A DNA stretch of 64,000 bases from Candidatus Phosphitivorax anaerolimi. GTDB lineage: Bacteria; Desulfobacterota; Desulfomonilia; UBA1062. The notes beneath the pieces were generated by a model. The model did no database searches. It saw nothing but the letters and a program-made list of their open reading frames with translations, and was not told the DNA's origin. A program made the translations under genes and the position numbers. The stretch lies in NCBI GenBank assembly GCA_001896555.1, contig MPOS01000012.1:17195-81194 (forward strand), in the 5' to 3' direction. Shown here piece by piece: positions 26,225 through 35,045 of this stretch; within the stretch, counting starts at the first letter, position 1; the number at the start of each line of letters is the position of its first letter.

Positions 26225-27211
26225 CTACCGGCCCCCGTTTATCCTCTTGAATGCGCTTTTGAGTATGCGCTCCATGAGCTCCTGGAATGAGATGCCGTTG
26301 AGCTTGCAGAGTATGGGCAGGTCGGAATGCACAGGGTTGAGGCCGGCAAGCGGGTTGACCTCGATGAAGTTGGGCCTGCCTTGGCTATCCATGCGGATGT
26401 CCACCCTGCCTCCGTCCCTGCATCCGAGGACCTTCCACGCCGAAAGGGCCAGCTTGGCGCAGGGTTCGACCACCTCGGGCTCGGGCACCCGGTATTCGAT
26501 GGCCTGCTCGTAGTTGGACTTGTTGTGGTACGAGTAGATGAGGTCTGCCGGCTCCTTTTTCTTGAACAGCACCTCCATGACCCCAACCGCCGCGGCCTCG
26601 TCGCCCGTGCCCACCACGCCCGCCGTGAACTCTCTGCCGGGCAGGAAGGTCTCTACGAGCACCTGCTGGTGAAACTCGGCAAGCAGGTTTTCGCACACCC
26701 GTTCGAGATCGGCCGGGGTCTTCACCAGCGACGCGTCGCTGATGCCCTTGCCGGTTCCCTCGGCAACGGGCTTGACAAAGAGCGGGTAGGGCAGCGACAC
26801 CTTCTCGATATCGGCAGGCACGCTCACCACGGCGAAATCCGCGGTCGGTACGCCGGCGTCTCGGAGCACGGCCTTGGTCATGCCCTTGTGCAGGGTGAGC
26901 GCCAGCACCAGGGGATCGGAGAAGGTGTAGGGGATCTCATAGGAGTCGAGCAACGCGGGCACGAGGGCTTCACGGCCCACGCCGTGAAGCCCTTCGGCGA
27001 TGTTGAACACCAGGTCCCACCTCTCACCCCGTGCGAGGCGCTGAACGAGCTGTTTGGCGTTGCCGATCCGGTCGGTCTCGTGGCCGCAAGCCCGAATCGC
27101 CTCGTCGATGGCGTCGATGGTGTCTACGCGGTCGAACTCGGCGGTTTCTTCAAGGGTGTATCCTTCCTTCAGGTAGTCATCCCTGAGGTCGTAGGTTATG
27201 CCGATCTTCAT
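26225..27211 (-). CDS. ATP-grasp ligase, D-Ala-D-Ala ligase-like (first of two)
   Basis: A 328-residue ATP-grasp protein, distinct in sequence from the one that follows it. Visible elements are DLVFNIAEGLHGVGREALVP, LTLHKGMTKAVLRDAGVPT, LPYPLFVKPVAEGTGKGIS and VDIRMDSQGRPNFIEVNPLAG with the metal-binding E and N. ATG 27211 is preferred because AGGTG lies upstream; the frame also reaches a GTG touching the kamA stop. Normal D-Ala-D-Ala ligases are single genes in cell-wall clusters, so a pair in this setting points to another peptide-like product. Confidence 0.87.
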   Translation of the reverse strand: MKIGITYDLRDDYLKEGYTLEETAEFDRVDTIDAIDEAIRACGHETDRIGNAKQLVQRLARGERWDLVFNIAEGLHGVGREALVPALLDSYEIPYTFSDPLVLALTLHKGMTKAVLRDAGVPTADFAVVSVPADIEKVSLPYPLFVKPVAEGTGKGISDASLVKTPADLERVCENLLAEFHQQVLVETFLPGREFTAGVVGTGDEAAAVGVMEVLFKKKEPADLIYSYHNKSNYEQAIEYRVPEPEVVEPCAKLALSAWKVLGCRDGGRVDIRMDSQGRPNFIEVNPLAGLNPVHSDLPILCKLNGISFQELMERILKSAFKRINGGR

Positions 27212-27220
27212 CGTCATCAC

Positions 27221-28522
27221 CTAAAGCGGACTTCCACACTCGTAGTCGGGATAGCGGAACTGACGGTTCTCGTAGTTTCTCAGGACGATGCCGTCTTGTC
27301 CCCTTCCCTTGAAGTAGTCGGGCAGCAGGGGTATCTTGCCGCCGCCTCCGGGCGCGTCGATCACATAGTGCGGCACGGCGTAGCCCGAGGTGTGGCCTCT
27401 GAGGCCCTCGATCATCTCCAGGCCTTTGGCCACGGTGGTTCTGAAGTGGGCGGAGCCGAGGATGGGATCGCACTGGTAGAGATAGTACGGCCTCACCCGC
27501 ACCTTGAGCAGCCCGTGAAAGAGGCTTTTGAGGGTTTCGACGCGATCGTTGATGCCCTTGAGTAGCACGGTCTGGCTGCCCAAAGGAATGCCCGCGTCAG
27601 CGAGCTGGTTGCAGGCGGCTTGCGCCTCGGGCGTGAGCTCGTCTGGATGGGTGAAGTGGATGCTTATCCACAGGGGATGGTACTTCTTGAGCATGCGCAC
27701 GAGCCTGGTGGTGATCCGCTGGGGCAGTACGGCGGGCACTTTGGTGCCGATGCGGACGATCTCCACGTGCGGTATGCGTCGGATGCTGGAAAGGAGGAAC
27801 TCCAGCTGGCTGTCCGGCAATGTCAGGGGATCGCCTCCGGAGAGGAGGACGTCTCTGATCTCGGGCTTCGACTCGATGTAGGCGATGGCCTGCTGCCACT
27901 GTTTGATCCCGCCCCTGAACTTGTGCTGGTCTCCCACCATCCGGGAACGCGTACAGTACCGGCAGTTGGTCGAGCAGAAGCCCGTGGTCAGGAACAGGGC
28001 GCGGTCGGGGTAGCGGTGGACGAGTCCGGGCACCGGGCTCTGGTTGTCCTCACCCAGCGGGTCTTCGGCCTCACCGGGCGAGACGAGGTATTCTCCGGTC
28101 ACCGGGATGACCGTCCGGCGGATGGCCTGGAGCGGGTCCGAGGGGTCGAGGAGGCTCGCGTAGTACGGCGTGACCCTGAAAGGCAGCCCGGTCGAGCGGC
28201 GGGTGACGGCCTCATACTCATCTTCAGAAAGCGGGAGTATCCTCTGGATCTGATCGAGCGTGCAGATGCTGTTGCGGATCTGCCAGTGCCAGTTTGACCA
28301 TTCGGCCTCGGTGATGTGAGGATAGAATTCGTTGATAAACTGGCGTGTCCGGTTGCTGATGGGAATCCTAAGAGGAAGGGAAAACCGTCGTGCCGGCCGG
28401 TCCTGGAACAACACGCTGCGGGCGAGAGCCGCAGACGGCGAGGGGGGCTCTTCCGGCACTTCGCTACCCAGGGGGTCCGGGTCTTCGAGTGAAGCAGACA
28501 TTGCAGGACTATTGTTGTTCAT
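27221..28522 (-). CDS. KamA-family radical SAM enzyme (lysine 2,3-aminomutase-like)
   Basis: A 433-residue PLP-dependent radical SAM aminomutase. The [4Fe-4S]/SAM motif is C183, C187 and C190 in CSTNCRYC. The PLP-binding Lys is in APGGGGKIPLLPDY, as in lysine 2,3-aminomutases, and SGGDPLTLPD is conserved. The ATG at 28522 has an AGGAGGA site. The N-terminus before residue 50 is acidic, Pro/Ser rich and not conserved. By family knowledge it would convert L-lysine to L-beta-lysine, though glutamate mutases and EF-P-modifying relatives exist. It leads an operon with two ATP-grasp ligases and a GNAT acetyltransferase. Confidence 0.9.
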   Translation of the reverse strand: MNNNSPAMSASLEDPDPLGSEVPEEPPSPSAALARSVLFQDRPARRFSLPLRIPISNRTRQFINEFYPHITEAEWSNWHWQIRNSICTLDQIQRILPLSEDEYEAVTRRSTGLPFRVTPYYASLLDPSDPLQAIRRTVIPVTGEYLVSPGEAEDPLGEDNQSPVPGLVHRYPDRALFLTTGFCSTNCRYCTRSRMVGDQHKFRGGIKQWQQAIAYIESKPEIRDVLLSGGDPLTLPDSQLEFLLSSIRRIPHVEIVRIGTKVPAVLPQRITTRLVRMLKKYHPLWISIHFTHPDELTPEAQAACNQLADAGIPLGSQTVLLKGINDRVETLKSLFHGLLKVRVRPYYLYQCDPILGSAHFRTTVAKGLEMIEGLRGHTSGYAVPHYVIDAPGGGGKIPLLPDYFKGRGQDGIVLRNYENRQFRYPDYECGSPL

Positions 28523-29062
28523 GTGCACATTCCTCCTTCGGTGGAATATCGGCATTTTTTCTGGGGCTTATAAGGTAAAAAATGGGTACTGATGATACGC
28601 ATGGGCGGGATGGCGTCAGGGTTGACGGGCGAGGTCTTCATCTATGGTATCTACTGTCTGACGAAAACACCCGGACTGGTTGTCGCGAAGCCCTGAATCA
28701 TATCCCCTTTTGTCATCTCCCTCACCATACTTGCCTGAAAACTAAGAGGTTTCTTGTCCTTTTCACCTAGCCTGCATCGATTTTGAATTATCATTTAGAC
28801 CATATGAAAAAAATAGCAAGCAAGAAATGCGTTTGAATGAAAAAAATGGTTCAAGGCTGTTTCGAGGAAGGGATAACAGGGACATCGTTTGCTTCAGAAA
28901 GCACACCTTGCCTGCAGATATGGGAACCGGAGGCAGTTGCCTTGCCGGCCACCCAGGAACCTGTTTCTGCGGATCACGGGCAAAATACCCCTGAACCGTC
29001 CGCGCCGGCCGGTCTCTTTACGGATCGGTCATGCCCGCTCCGCTGCCCGGAAGAATCTCCGG
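28523..29062. other. Intergenic region, nothing recognised
   Basis: About 540 bases between two minus-strand genes. Positions 28770-28840 are AT-rich. Short frames on the plus strand carry no recognisable domain. It should contain the promoter of the kamA operon, for which TTATAA at about 28569-28574 on the minus strand is a possible -10 box without a good -35. Confidence 0.35.
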
Positions 29063-29572
29063 CTACTGGAGCTTTTCGAGAGCGGCCTTGACAAAGGCGG
29101 GGATGTCGCTCGGCTGGCGGCTTGACACCAGGTTTCCATCCACCACCACCTCCTTGTCGACAAATTCAGCGCCCGAGTTCTTGATGTCCTGGATGATGGA
29201 CTTCCACCCCGTGACCTTCCGGTTTTTCAGCTTCTGCGCGGTGATGAGAATCTGCGGCGCGTGGCAGATGGCGAAGACGGGTTTGCCGCTGTCGATGAAG
29301 CTGCCTGCAAAGGAAACAGCCTCGTCGTGGGCACGGAGGTTGTCCGGAGAGTGCCCGCCGGGAATGAAGAGCGCATCGAAATCAGCAGGCGAGGTATCGG
29401 CCACAGACTCATCGATGTGCACCCTGGTTCCCTTTTTCTTGCCCGACACGTCCTTCCCCTTTTCAAGACCCACGTGAATGAGCTGGTGTCCCTTCTCCCT
29501 GAATTTTGCTGCAGGCTCTGTGTATTCAACGTCTTCGAACTGCTCTCCAATGAGTACGGCTATTCTGGACAT
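29063..29572 (-). CDS. DJ-1/PfpI-family protein
   Basis: A 169-residue protein of the DJ-1/PfpI (glutamine amidotransferase-like) superfamily. The nucleophile elbow is AICHAPQ with C103, and the conserved acidic residue lies in EQFEDVEYTEP near residue 13. IPGGHSPDNLR is a family signature. Members act as proteases, chaperones or deglycases for damaged proteins; I cannot choose among these. Start ATG 29572 has GGGAGG seven bases upstream, so the longer frame that begins at 29632 is not used. It stands alone. Confidence 0.9.
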   Translation of the reverse strand: MSRIAVLIGEQFEDVEYTEPAAKFREKGHQLIHVGLEKGKDVSGKKKGTRVHIDESVADTSPADFDALFIPGGHSPDNLRAHDEAVSFAGSFIDSGKPVFAICHAPQILITAQKLKNRKVTGWKSIIQDIKNSGAEFVDKEVVVDGNLVSSRQPSDIPAFVKAALEKLQ

Positions 29573-29966
29573 GGTATGCCTCCCTGACGTTCCGCCGGGC
29601 AACCACCTCTGAAACTTGAAGGAGGTCTGCACGGATGTTCATCACAAAGGGCGGATGCCCGCGGAATGGTCCATGGAGGGTATCCAAGATACATGCCATG
29701 AGGCGCAGGAACCCGGAATCGGACAGGGAAAACCCAGGTATGCGAAGCATCCGGGTCCTTTCATGGATAGGGAGGTCACGCCGGGGATGTTTCCTTCAAC
29801 AGGACAGGGATGCTCGAAGCAGATCCCCAAGGCTTCCCATGAGGGAAGGGTTTCACTCGTGCAGTGCGGTCGTCCTGTGCTGCAGGATTCCGTGGCATCT
29901 GCTGGGTACGGAATCCTCCATGACCTCATTCCATGATGGCCCCGCTGCAGTACGAACCCGGCACCC
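29573..29966. other. Intergenic region, nothing recognised
   Basis: About 390 bases with ordinary composition. No ORF with a known domain, no tRNA-like structure and no obvious terminator was seen. Confidence 0.35.
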
Positions 29967-31439
29967 TCACGACGGGAGGCCCTTCTTGATCTGTTCTACC
30001 TTGTCCCAGAACTCGCGCTCCTTTTTCTTCATGGGCCGGTCCTCGTCGTGTGCTTTGTGCATGCCTGAGATCGTGATCCCGTTCTCGCCCAGGAGCGCCC
30101 CCACCTTTGTCTGGTCCTTGCTCAGGCATGCCAGGGCTATGGACGAGCAAGACCCGTGTGCGAGGTCGCGAGGTCTGGCCGCCAGGGAAAAGGCGATGCC
30201 TTTGCCGCTGAGGATCTCCCGCGCGCCGGCAGCGCTCTCCCGGTCGGGAAAGGTGAACATGGTCACATCCTTGCCCCTCGATGCAGCGGCAAAGCCCCTG
30301 AGGCTTTCGATCGCCCCGGCCAGGCTCTTGATGGTGCGCCTGATCTGCTCTTCCTTGTTTTCCCACCCGAGGCTCAGCCGAATGGTGCCCGAGGCATATT
30401 CCTTCTCAAGCCCGAGGGCCGCAAGGGCAGGGGACATCTCACGGCCCTCGATGCCCGGGCTGTAGCGGGATGACACTATGATGTCTTCAGCATCGAGACA
30501 GGCTGCCAGGTCGTCTGCCGAAACCCCCTTGAACGACAGGCTCGATATGTGCGGCAGCCTGGGGGCGCCTGCTCCGTTGATCTTTACACCCGAGATCCTG
30601 TTCACGGCCTGCTGTTCGAGCGACTCCCTCAAAGACGTCATCAGGACGCTGTTGTTCTCCAGGTCGCGCTGTGCGATGCTGCACGCCAGGCCGAAACCCG
30701 CTATGCAGGGGACATTGAGGGTGCCCGGCCTGATGCCCTGCTCCTGCCCCGATCCGAAGAGAACGGGCTCGATCGCGTCCCGGTCCGCGACAAAGAGCGC
30801 GCCCGCTCCCTTTGGCCCGTAGAGCTTGTGGGACGAGATGCTCAGGAGGTCGACATGCAGCGCGCGGACATCCAGAGGGACCTTGCCTGCGCTCTGCACC
30901 GCGTCGCAGTGAAAGACGATGCCCCTCTCGCGGGCCATGGCGCCGATCTCCTCAACAGGCTGAAGAGTCCCTGTCTCGTTGCTCGCGTGCACGACGCTGA
31001 TGAGGATGGTGTCGTCGCACAGGACCTGCCGCACCTGTTCGGGATCGACCCTGCCCTGATCGTCGACCGGCATGACGCTGATGCGGAACCCTCGGCTTTC
31101 CAGATGCCTGCAGACGTTGAGGACCGATGCGTGCTCCACCGCGGTGGTGACGATGTGATTGCCCTTCTTGCGCCCGGCACATGCGGCGCCGAGCACGGCG
31201 AGGTTGTTAGCCTCGGTGCCGCCGCTGGTGAACACGATCTCGGCGGGTGAGGCGTTGATGAGGGCCGCCACCCGTAAGCGCGCCTCATCGACCGCCCGTT
31301 TCGACCTCCGGCCGAGCCCGGAAGGGGATGAGGGGACTCCGAAATGATTGCCGAAGAACGGCAGCATCAGCCCCACGACATCGGGATGCACAGGCGTGGT
31401 TGCGGCATGGTCGAGAAAAAGCTCTCTTGCGTGAGACAT
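29967..31439 (-). CDS. Cysteine-desulfurase-like PLP protein lacking its catalytic Cys, fused to DUF3343
   Basis: A 490-residue fusion. Residues 1-385 are an aminotransferase class V domain of the NifS/IscS group: LDHAATTPVHP, SGGTEANN, the cofactor His in EHAS, DAVQSAGK, and PLP Lys205 in SSHKLYGPKG. Where NifS proteins have the mobile SGSACSSG-type loop, this one reads IVSSRYSPGIEGREMSP (321-337) and has no Cys. Residues about 392-470 form a DUF3343 domain, a putative sulfur or selenium carrier fold, with C431 and C438. The C-terminal 20 residues are Lys/Glu rich. Neighbour downstream in order of transcription: none; a flavodoxin precedes it. A relay in which the C-terminal Cys replaces the lost one is an inference. 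Confidence 0.85.
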   Translation of the reverse strand: MSHARELFLDHAATTPVHPDVVGLMLPFFGNHFGVPSSPSGLGRRSKRAVDEARLRVAALINASPAEIVFTSGGTEANNLAVLGAACAGRKKGNHIVTTAVEHASVLNVCRHLESRGFRISVMPVDDQGRVDPEQVRQVLCDDTILISVVHASNETGTLQPVEEIGAMARERGIVFHCDAVQSAGKVPLDVRALHVDLLSISSHKLYGPKGAGALFVADRDAIEPVLFGSGQEQGIRPGTLNVPCIAGFGLACSIAQRDLENNSVLMTSLRESLEQQAVNRISGVKINGAGAPRLPHISSLSFKGVSADDLAACLDAEDIIVSSRYSPGIEGREMSPALAALGLEKEYASGTIRLSLGWENKEEQIRRTIKSLAGAIESLRGFAAASRGKDVTMFTFPDRESAAGAREILSGKGIAFSLAARPRDLAHGSCSSIALACLSKDQTKVGALLGENGITISGMHKAHDEDRPMKKKEREFWDKVEQIKKGLPS

Positions 31440-31463
31440 GGAGAAAGTCCTTTCTCTCGTTCT

Positions 31464-31946
31464 TTAAGAGGCGAGCCTGCCGGCAAGCTCGGCGACCCGT
31501 GCACCCAGCTTCTCGGCATTGGCCTTTGCAGCGGCGTCAGGGGCCCCGATGCAAGCGACGCCGTAGTGGCCGGTAGCATTCATGGGGTCGCCTATGATGA
31601 TCATGCCGTAGATGAGCATGGCCTGGATGATGGAGAATAGGGTGGTCTCCTTGCCTCCCGTGGGGTCACCCCCGGTGGCGAAGGCAGCGCCGATCTTGTT
31701 CTCCATCTTCTTCCTGATCCCTACGAACTCGTCGAAGACCTTCTTCATCTCGTAGGCCATGCCGCCGAAGTATACCGGCGAGCCGGCGATCAGCGCATCG
31801 CACGCCAGAAAATCTTCCCGTGTGACCTCGGAGGTGCTCTTCATTGTGCACTGTGCGCCCTTTACCGTGCGTACCCCTTCGGCAACCGCCTCGGCAAGTT
31901 TCCGGGTGTTGCCGCTCCTGGAGTAGTACATGACAAGAACGTTCAT
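31464..31946 (-). CDS. Flavodoxin-family protein (WrbA/NAD(P)H-quinone reductase-like)
   Basis: A 160-residue FMN-binding protein. The phosphate loop reads YYSRSGNTRKLAEAV at the start, and GSPVYFGGMAYEMKKVFDEF and ATGGDPTGGKET are the other flavin-contacting loops of the NADPH-dependent FMN reductase/flavodoxin group. Start has GAGGAGA upstream. The gene ends 24 bases before the desulfurase-like gene, so the two are very likely co-transcribed and may work together in a redox or sulfur/selenium reaction. Confidence 0.88.
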   Translation of the reverse strand: MNVLVMYYSRSGNTRKLAEAVAEGVRTVKGAQCTMKSTSEVTREDFLACDALIAGSPVYFGGMAYEMKKVFDEFVGIRKKMENKIGAAFATGGDPTGGKETTLFSIIQAMLIYGMIIIGDPMNATGHYGVACIGAPDAAAKANAEKLGARVAELAGRLAS

Positions 31947-32036
31947 ACAGTCTCCTCTCGCGAATCACTTTTGGTGATAAGATAAAGGGTTATCCCGCTG
32001 TGATCAAGGGATTTCCCTGCAGGAGAGCACAGGTTC

Positions 32037-32091
32037 GGGGTCAGGTCTCAACATATGACACACCCAGTGTCATATGTTGAGACCTGACCCC
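32037..32091. repeat. Perfect 25-bp palindromic element (REP-like)
   Basis: The left arm at 32037-32061 begins GGGGTCAGGTCTCAACAT and its exact complement is at 32067-32091, with a 5-base loop ACCCA. No T-run follows. The GGGGTCAGGTCT end and perfect long dyad resemble REP/MITE-like elements mobilised by IS200-like REP-associated tyrosine transposases. No transposase is present in this window. It lies between two minus-strand genes. Confidence 0.7.
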
Positions 32092-32169
32092 TTGATGAGC
32101 TCTTGATGCGTTAGAGGTGCTGCAGCGGCGCCCGGCTCGCGCCTCCCCTGGGGTGCGGGAGGGCGGGTT

Positions 32170-33444
32170 TCAGTCCAGCACGACGCGGTCCTCGACCCCT
32201 CCTTCTACGCTGCCCATGGTGGAAAGACGGTCGATCGCCTCCTGGTCGCCTTTAACCTCTGCGTCGAGAAAGGTGAGCGCCCATGTGAAGATGTCACCCG
32301 CCCACGCCTCGTCAAACTCGTGGGTCACGCCCGAGAGCGCGACCAGCCTGCGGGTGCCGGCGAGGCGTGATATTCCCTCCTCGGCTTCGGTGATCGGGGC
32401 GGTCGTGTCCGCTGTGCCGCTGATGCCGAGGAAGGGCAGATCGATGCCTTCGAGCCCATCCTGGTCTCGCCCGAACGCCGGCAGGATTGGCTGTCCGAAA
32501 TACGGCACGTAGCCGACTGCAGCCAGGATCCGCTCGTCGAGGGTGATCTGTTCCCACGACGACCCGAGGTCGAAGAACGAGGTCGTCAGGCCGGCCCCTC
32601 CGAGCAGCAGCATGGTCTCACCCCCCATGCTCGCTCCGAAGCCGCCGATCCGTGTCTCGTCGAGGTGATCTTGCCATTGAGGATGCGTGAGCACGAGGTC
32701 GAGTGCCGCGGATATCGAGAGCGGTCTGAGCGCCTGCAAGGCCGTAAAATTTTCCAGGTTCGACGCCACCGCTATGGCGTCGTCAAGATCCTCGATCATG
32801 AGGTTGGAAAAGCGCAGGTCTCCGTGAAACGGTGCGATCACGACATAGCCGTGGCTCGCAAGAACGGATATAGCGAAGAAGTAATCATCGGTGATCGGGC
32901 TGCCCATATAGCCGTGGGAGAACACCACGACCGGATAGCGGACCGATTCATCTGCGAACAGGGGAGCTTCCGACCCGGTCTGCATGTGCGGCACGACCAC
33001 ATCGGTCTGCGGCGGGTTGAGCGGATAATCGGGCCGGGGATTGTCATCCGTGGTGGGGTAGCACACAACCACGACGAACTCGATCTCCTGCCCGGCAAAG
33101 TCACCATAGATGTCCGAGTCCTGCGGAGCAGTCACGGTGACAATGAGCGTATTGTCCGGGTCGGCCAGCAGATCGGTCACATAGCGCCCTGTGTCCTCAT
33201 CCGCCGGCAGGCCTTCCCAGTAGTCCGTCACGTCCTCATCCGCCCCCAGTCGAGTGAAATCCTGGGCCACGTTGCTGCACGCAACCTCAAGGGGGCCCGG
33301 CAGAGACACGGGCTGCACGACCTCGGTCAGCCCATCAGGGCCCGGCTGATCGTCATCATCATCGCCGCACGAAACGAGAAACGCACACAGGAAAAGCACG
33401 AGGGGAACGAGTATGACTCTGACAGACTTGGTTGCAGCAGCCAT
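32170..33444 (-). CDS. Alpha/beta-hydrolase lipoprotein (PAF-acetylhydrolase/chlorophyllase-like)
   Basis: A 424-residue secreted lipoprotein. The signal ends in the lipobox LVSC with Cys26, followed by an acidic run (GDDDDD). The hydrolase domain has the oxyanion segment VVFSHGYMG (about 175-182), nucleophile Ser273 in GFGASMGGE, a likely acid in SGTADTTAP and the catalytic His in GVTHEFDE. The substrate is unknown, possibly an ester or lipid outside the cell. AGGAGG precedes the start by 6 bases. It is transcribed alone. Confidence 0.85.
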   Translation of the reverse strand: MAAATKSVRVILVPLVLFLCAFLVSCGDDDDDQPGPDGLTEVVQPVSLPGPLEVACSNVAQDFTRLGADEDVTDYWEGLPADEDTGRYVTDLLADPDNTLIVTVTAPQDSDIYGDFAGQEIEFVVVVCYPTTDDNPRPDYPLNPPQTDVVVPHMQTGSEAPLFADESVRYPVVVFSHGYMGSPITDDYFFAISVLASHGYVVIAPFHGDLRFSNLMIEDLDDAIAVASNLENFTALQALRPLSISAALDLVLTHPQWQDHLDETRIGGFGASMGGETMLLLGGAGLTTSFFDLGSSWEQITLDERILAAVGYVPYFGQPILPAFGRDQDGLEGIDLPFLGISGTADTTAPITEAEEGISRLAGTRRLVALSGVTHEFDEAWAGDIFTWALTFLDAEVKGDQEAIDRLSTMGSVEGGVEDRVVLD

Positions 33445-33630
33445 GGATTCCTCCTTTTTCAGCAGACTCAGAAAAAATCAACGGGATCAGGCGCCATAAA
33501 GGCATGCACGAGGCGGACAGGTTACATGGCAAAAGACATGATCCCTTTAAGTATCCCATAACCGGTATTCCACTGGTCTCAATCCTTTATCGCTTTCGCC
33601 GCCACAGGAAATACGATATAGAGGCGTACC

Positions 33631-34515
33631 ATGAGTGTCATCGAACTGAAGAACGACCATGAAATTCATCGCTACCTGGATGCTCTCGACGAACGCGGCC
33701 AAAAGACGGTCGCCGTCGATGTGGAGGCAGAGTTCAATCTGCACTGCTACGGGGAACACCTTTGCCTTGTCCAGATCTTCGACCTGGAGAACGAGGTCGT
33801 TATCGACCCCTTGCGGCTGAAGAGCAGCGAGGGCATAAAGAGGTTTTTCGAAAAGCGCGACCTGCTGAAGGTCATGTATGACTCGATGAGCGATGCAGCG
33901 CTGCTCGAGAAAGCATACGGCATCAGGCTCAAATCGGTGCTCGACCTGAGGCCTGCGGTTGCGCTGCTGGACTACCCGAAGCAGGGCCTGGCGTACGTTC
34001 TCGAAGAAGAGCTGGGCGTGGCCCCCCTGGACAAGAAGAAGTTTCAGCAGTACAACTGGATGAGAAGGCCGATCGACAAAAGCGCCCTCGAATATGCCAT
34101 GGGCGATGTGAGGCATCTGTTCAGACTCAAGGATGCGCTGCTGAACAAGCTCGGAAACAGGGGGCTGCTGGATGCCTTCTTCCTCCAGAACCTCATGCTT
34201 CAGGACGGGCAGAATGGCAGGAAAAACAGGCAGGAAAAATACGAAAAGGCCAAGGGATATTACCGGCTCGACAAAGGCCGGCAGGAGCTGTTCAAAGAGC
34301 TCTTTTTCGTAAGGGACGAGTTTGCAAAAAAGCTCAACAAGCCCCCGGACTATGTGTTCAGCAACGCCAGGCTGCTCGACCTGTGCAAAAACCGCATCCA
34401 CGACCCGGATTTCGTCCGGCAGGGCATCAACCCCAGGATCGCGCGTCCGGTGCGGGAAGAGATCTTCAGCCGGTTTGCCGAGATCGTGCAGCAGCGGCAG
34501 GAGACTCCCGGCTGA
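33631..34515 (+). CDS. rnd: RNase D-type 3'-5' exonuclease
   Basis: A 294-residue exoribonuclease of the DEDDy superfamily. Exo I is VAVDVEAEFN (D30 and E32), Exo II is YDSMSDAALLEKAYG, and Exo III is YAMGDVRHLF with Tyr and Asp. The C-terminal part (about 205-285) is an HRDC-like helical domain. The family trims tRNA and other structured RNA 3' ends in the cytoplasm. E. coli RNase D is longer, having a second HRDC repeat. Confidence 0.88.
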   Translation: MSVIELKNDHEIHRYLDALDERGQKTVAVDVEAEFNLHCYGEHLCLVQIFDLENEVVIDPLRLKSSEGIKRFFEKRDLLKVMYDSMSDAALLEKAYGIRLKSVLDLRPAVALLDYPKQGLAYVLEEELGVAPLDKKKFQQYNWMRRPIDKSALEYAMGDVRHLFRLKDALLNKLGNRGLLDAFFLQNLMLQDGQNGRKNRQEKYEKAKGYYRLDKGRQELFKELFFVRDEFAKKLNKPPDYVFSNARLLDLCKNRIHDPDFVRQGINPRIARPVREEIFSRFAEIVQQRQETPG

Positions 34516-34611
34516 AGCCGGCGGAAGCCAGGGGTTGGAGATGAGGTCTGCTTCGGGCATGCCGACTCTTTTCAGGCCGCGGCCCGGCACCGTATTTTAC
34601 CGGAGATGTGA

Positions 34612-34926
34612 ATGAAGAAGGTCTTTACATCCTGTTCATTAGGCGACGCATACTGCGTGAAAGCGCTGCTCGAGGCCGAAGGCATCGAGTCGATGATCCG
34701 GAATGAATCTCTGCTGCAGGGCCAGGCCACGGTCGACGGCCACCCCTCGGTGTGGATTCTGGACGACAGCCTTCTGGAAGCAGCTGAATCGATAGTATCC
34801 AGATGCGCAAGCAGCGAAGGCCGGCCCTGCGGGAGATCGTGGAAATGCCCGAAGTGCGGCGAGCTGCACGACCCCCAGTTTGCGGCGTGCTGGCAGTGCG
34901 GGACAGACCGTCCGGATGAACAGTGA
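34612..34926 (+). CDS. DUF2007 protein with a C-terminal zinc ribbon
   Basis: A 104-residue protein. The N-terminal 65 residues match the DUF2007 fold (a small ferredoxin-like domain proposed to bind ligands: KVFTSCSLGDAYCVKALLEA, then LLQGQATVDGHPSVWIL). The C-terminus is a zinc ribbon with CPKC and CWQC pairs. GGAGATG precedes the start. The function of the family is unknown. It lies about 95 bases after the RNase D gene and may share its transcript. Confidence 0.82.
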   Translation: MKKVFTSCSLGDAYCVKALLEAEGIESMIRNESLLQGQATVDGHPSVWILDDSLLEAAESIVSRCASSEGRPCGRSWKCPKCGELHDPQFAACWQCGTDRPDEQ

Positions 34927-35045
34927 TTGCAGGAGCGTGAACCCGCGGATGAAATGTGAACCTATCCCGGGTTTGCCTTGATTTGCTCGGTCATCCCTGG
35001 TAGACGCTGAAGAGAAGCCAAAATTCATTCCCAGAGAACACCGTC

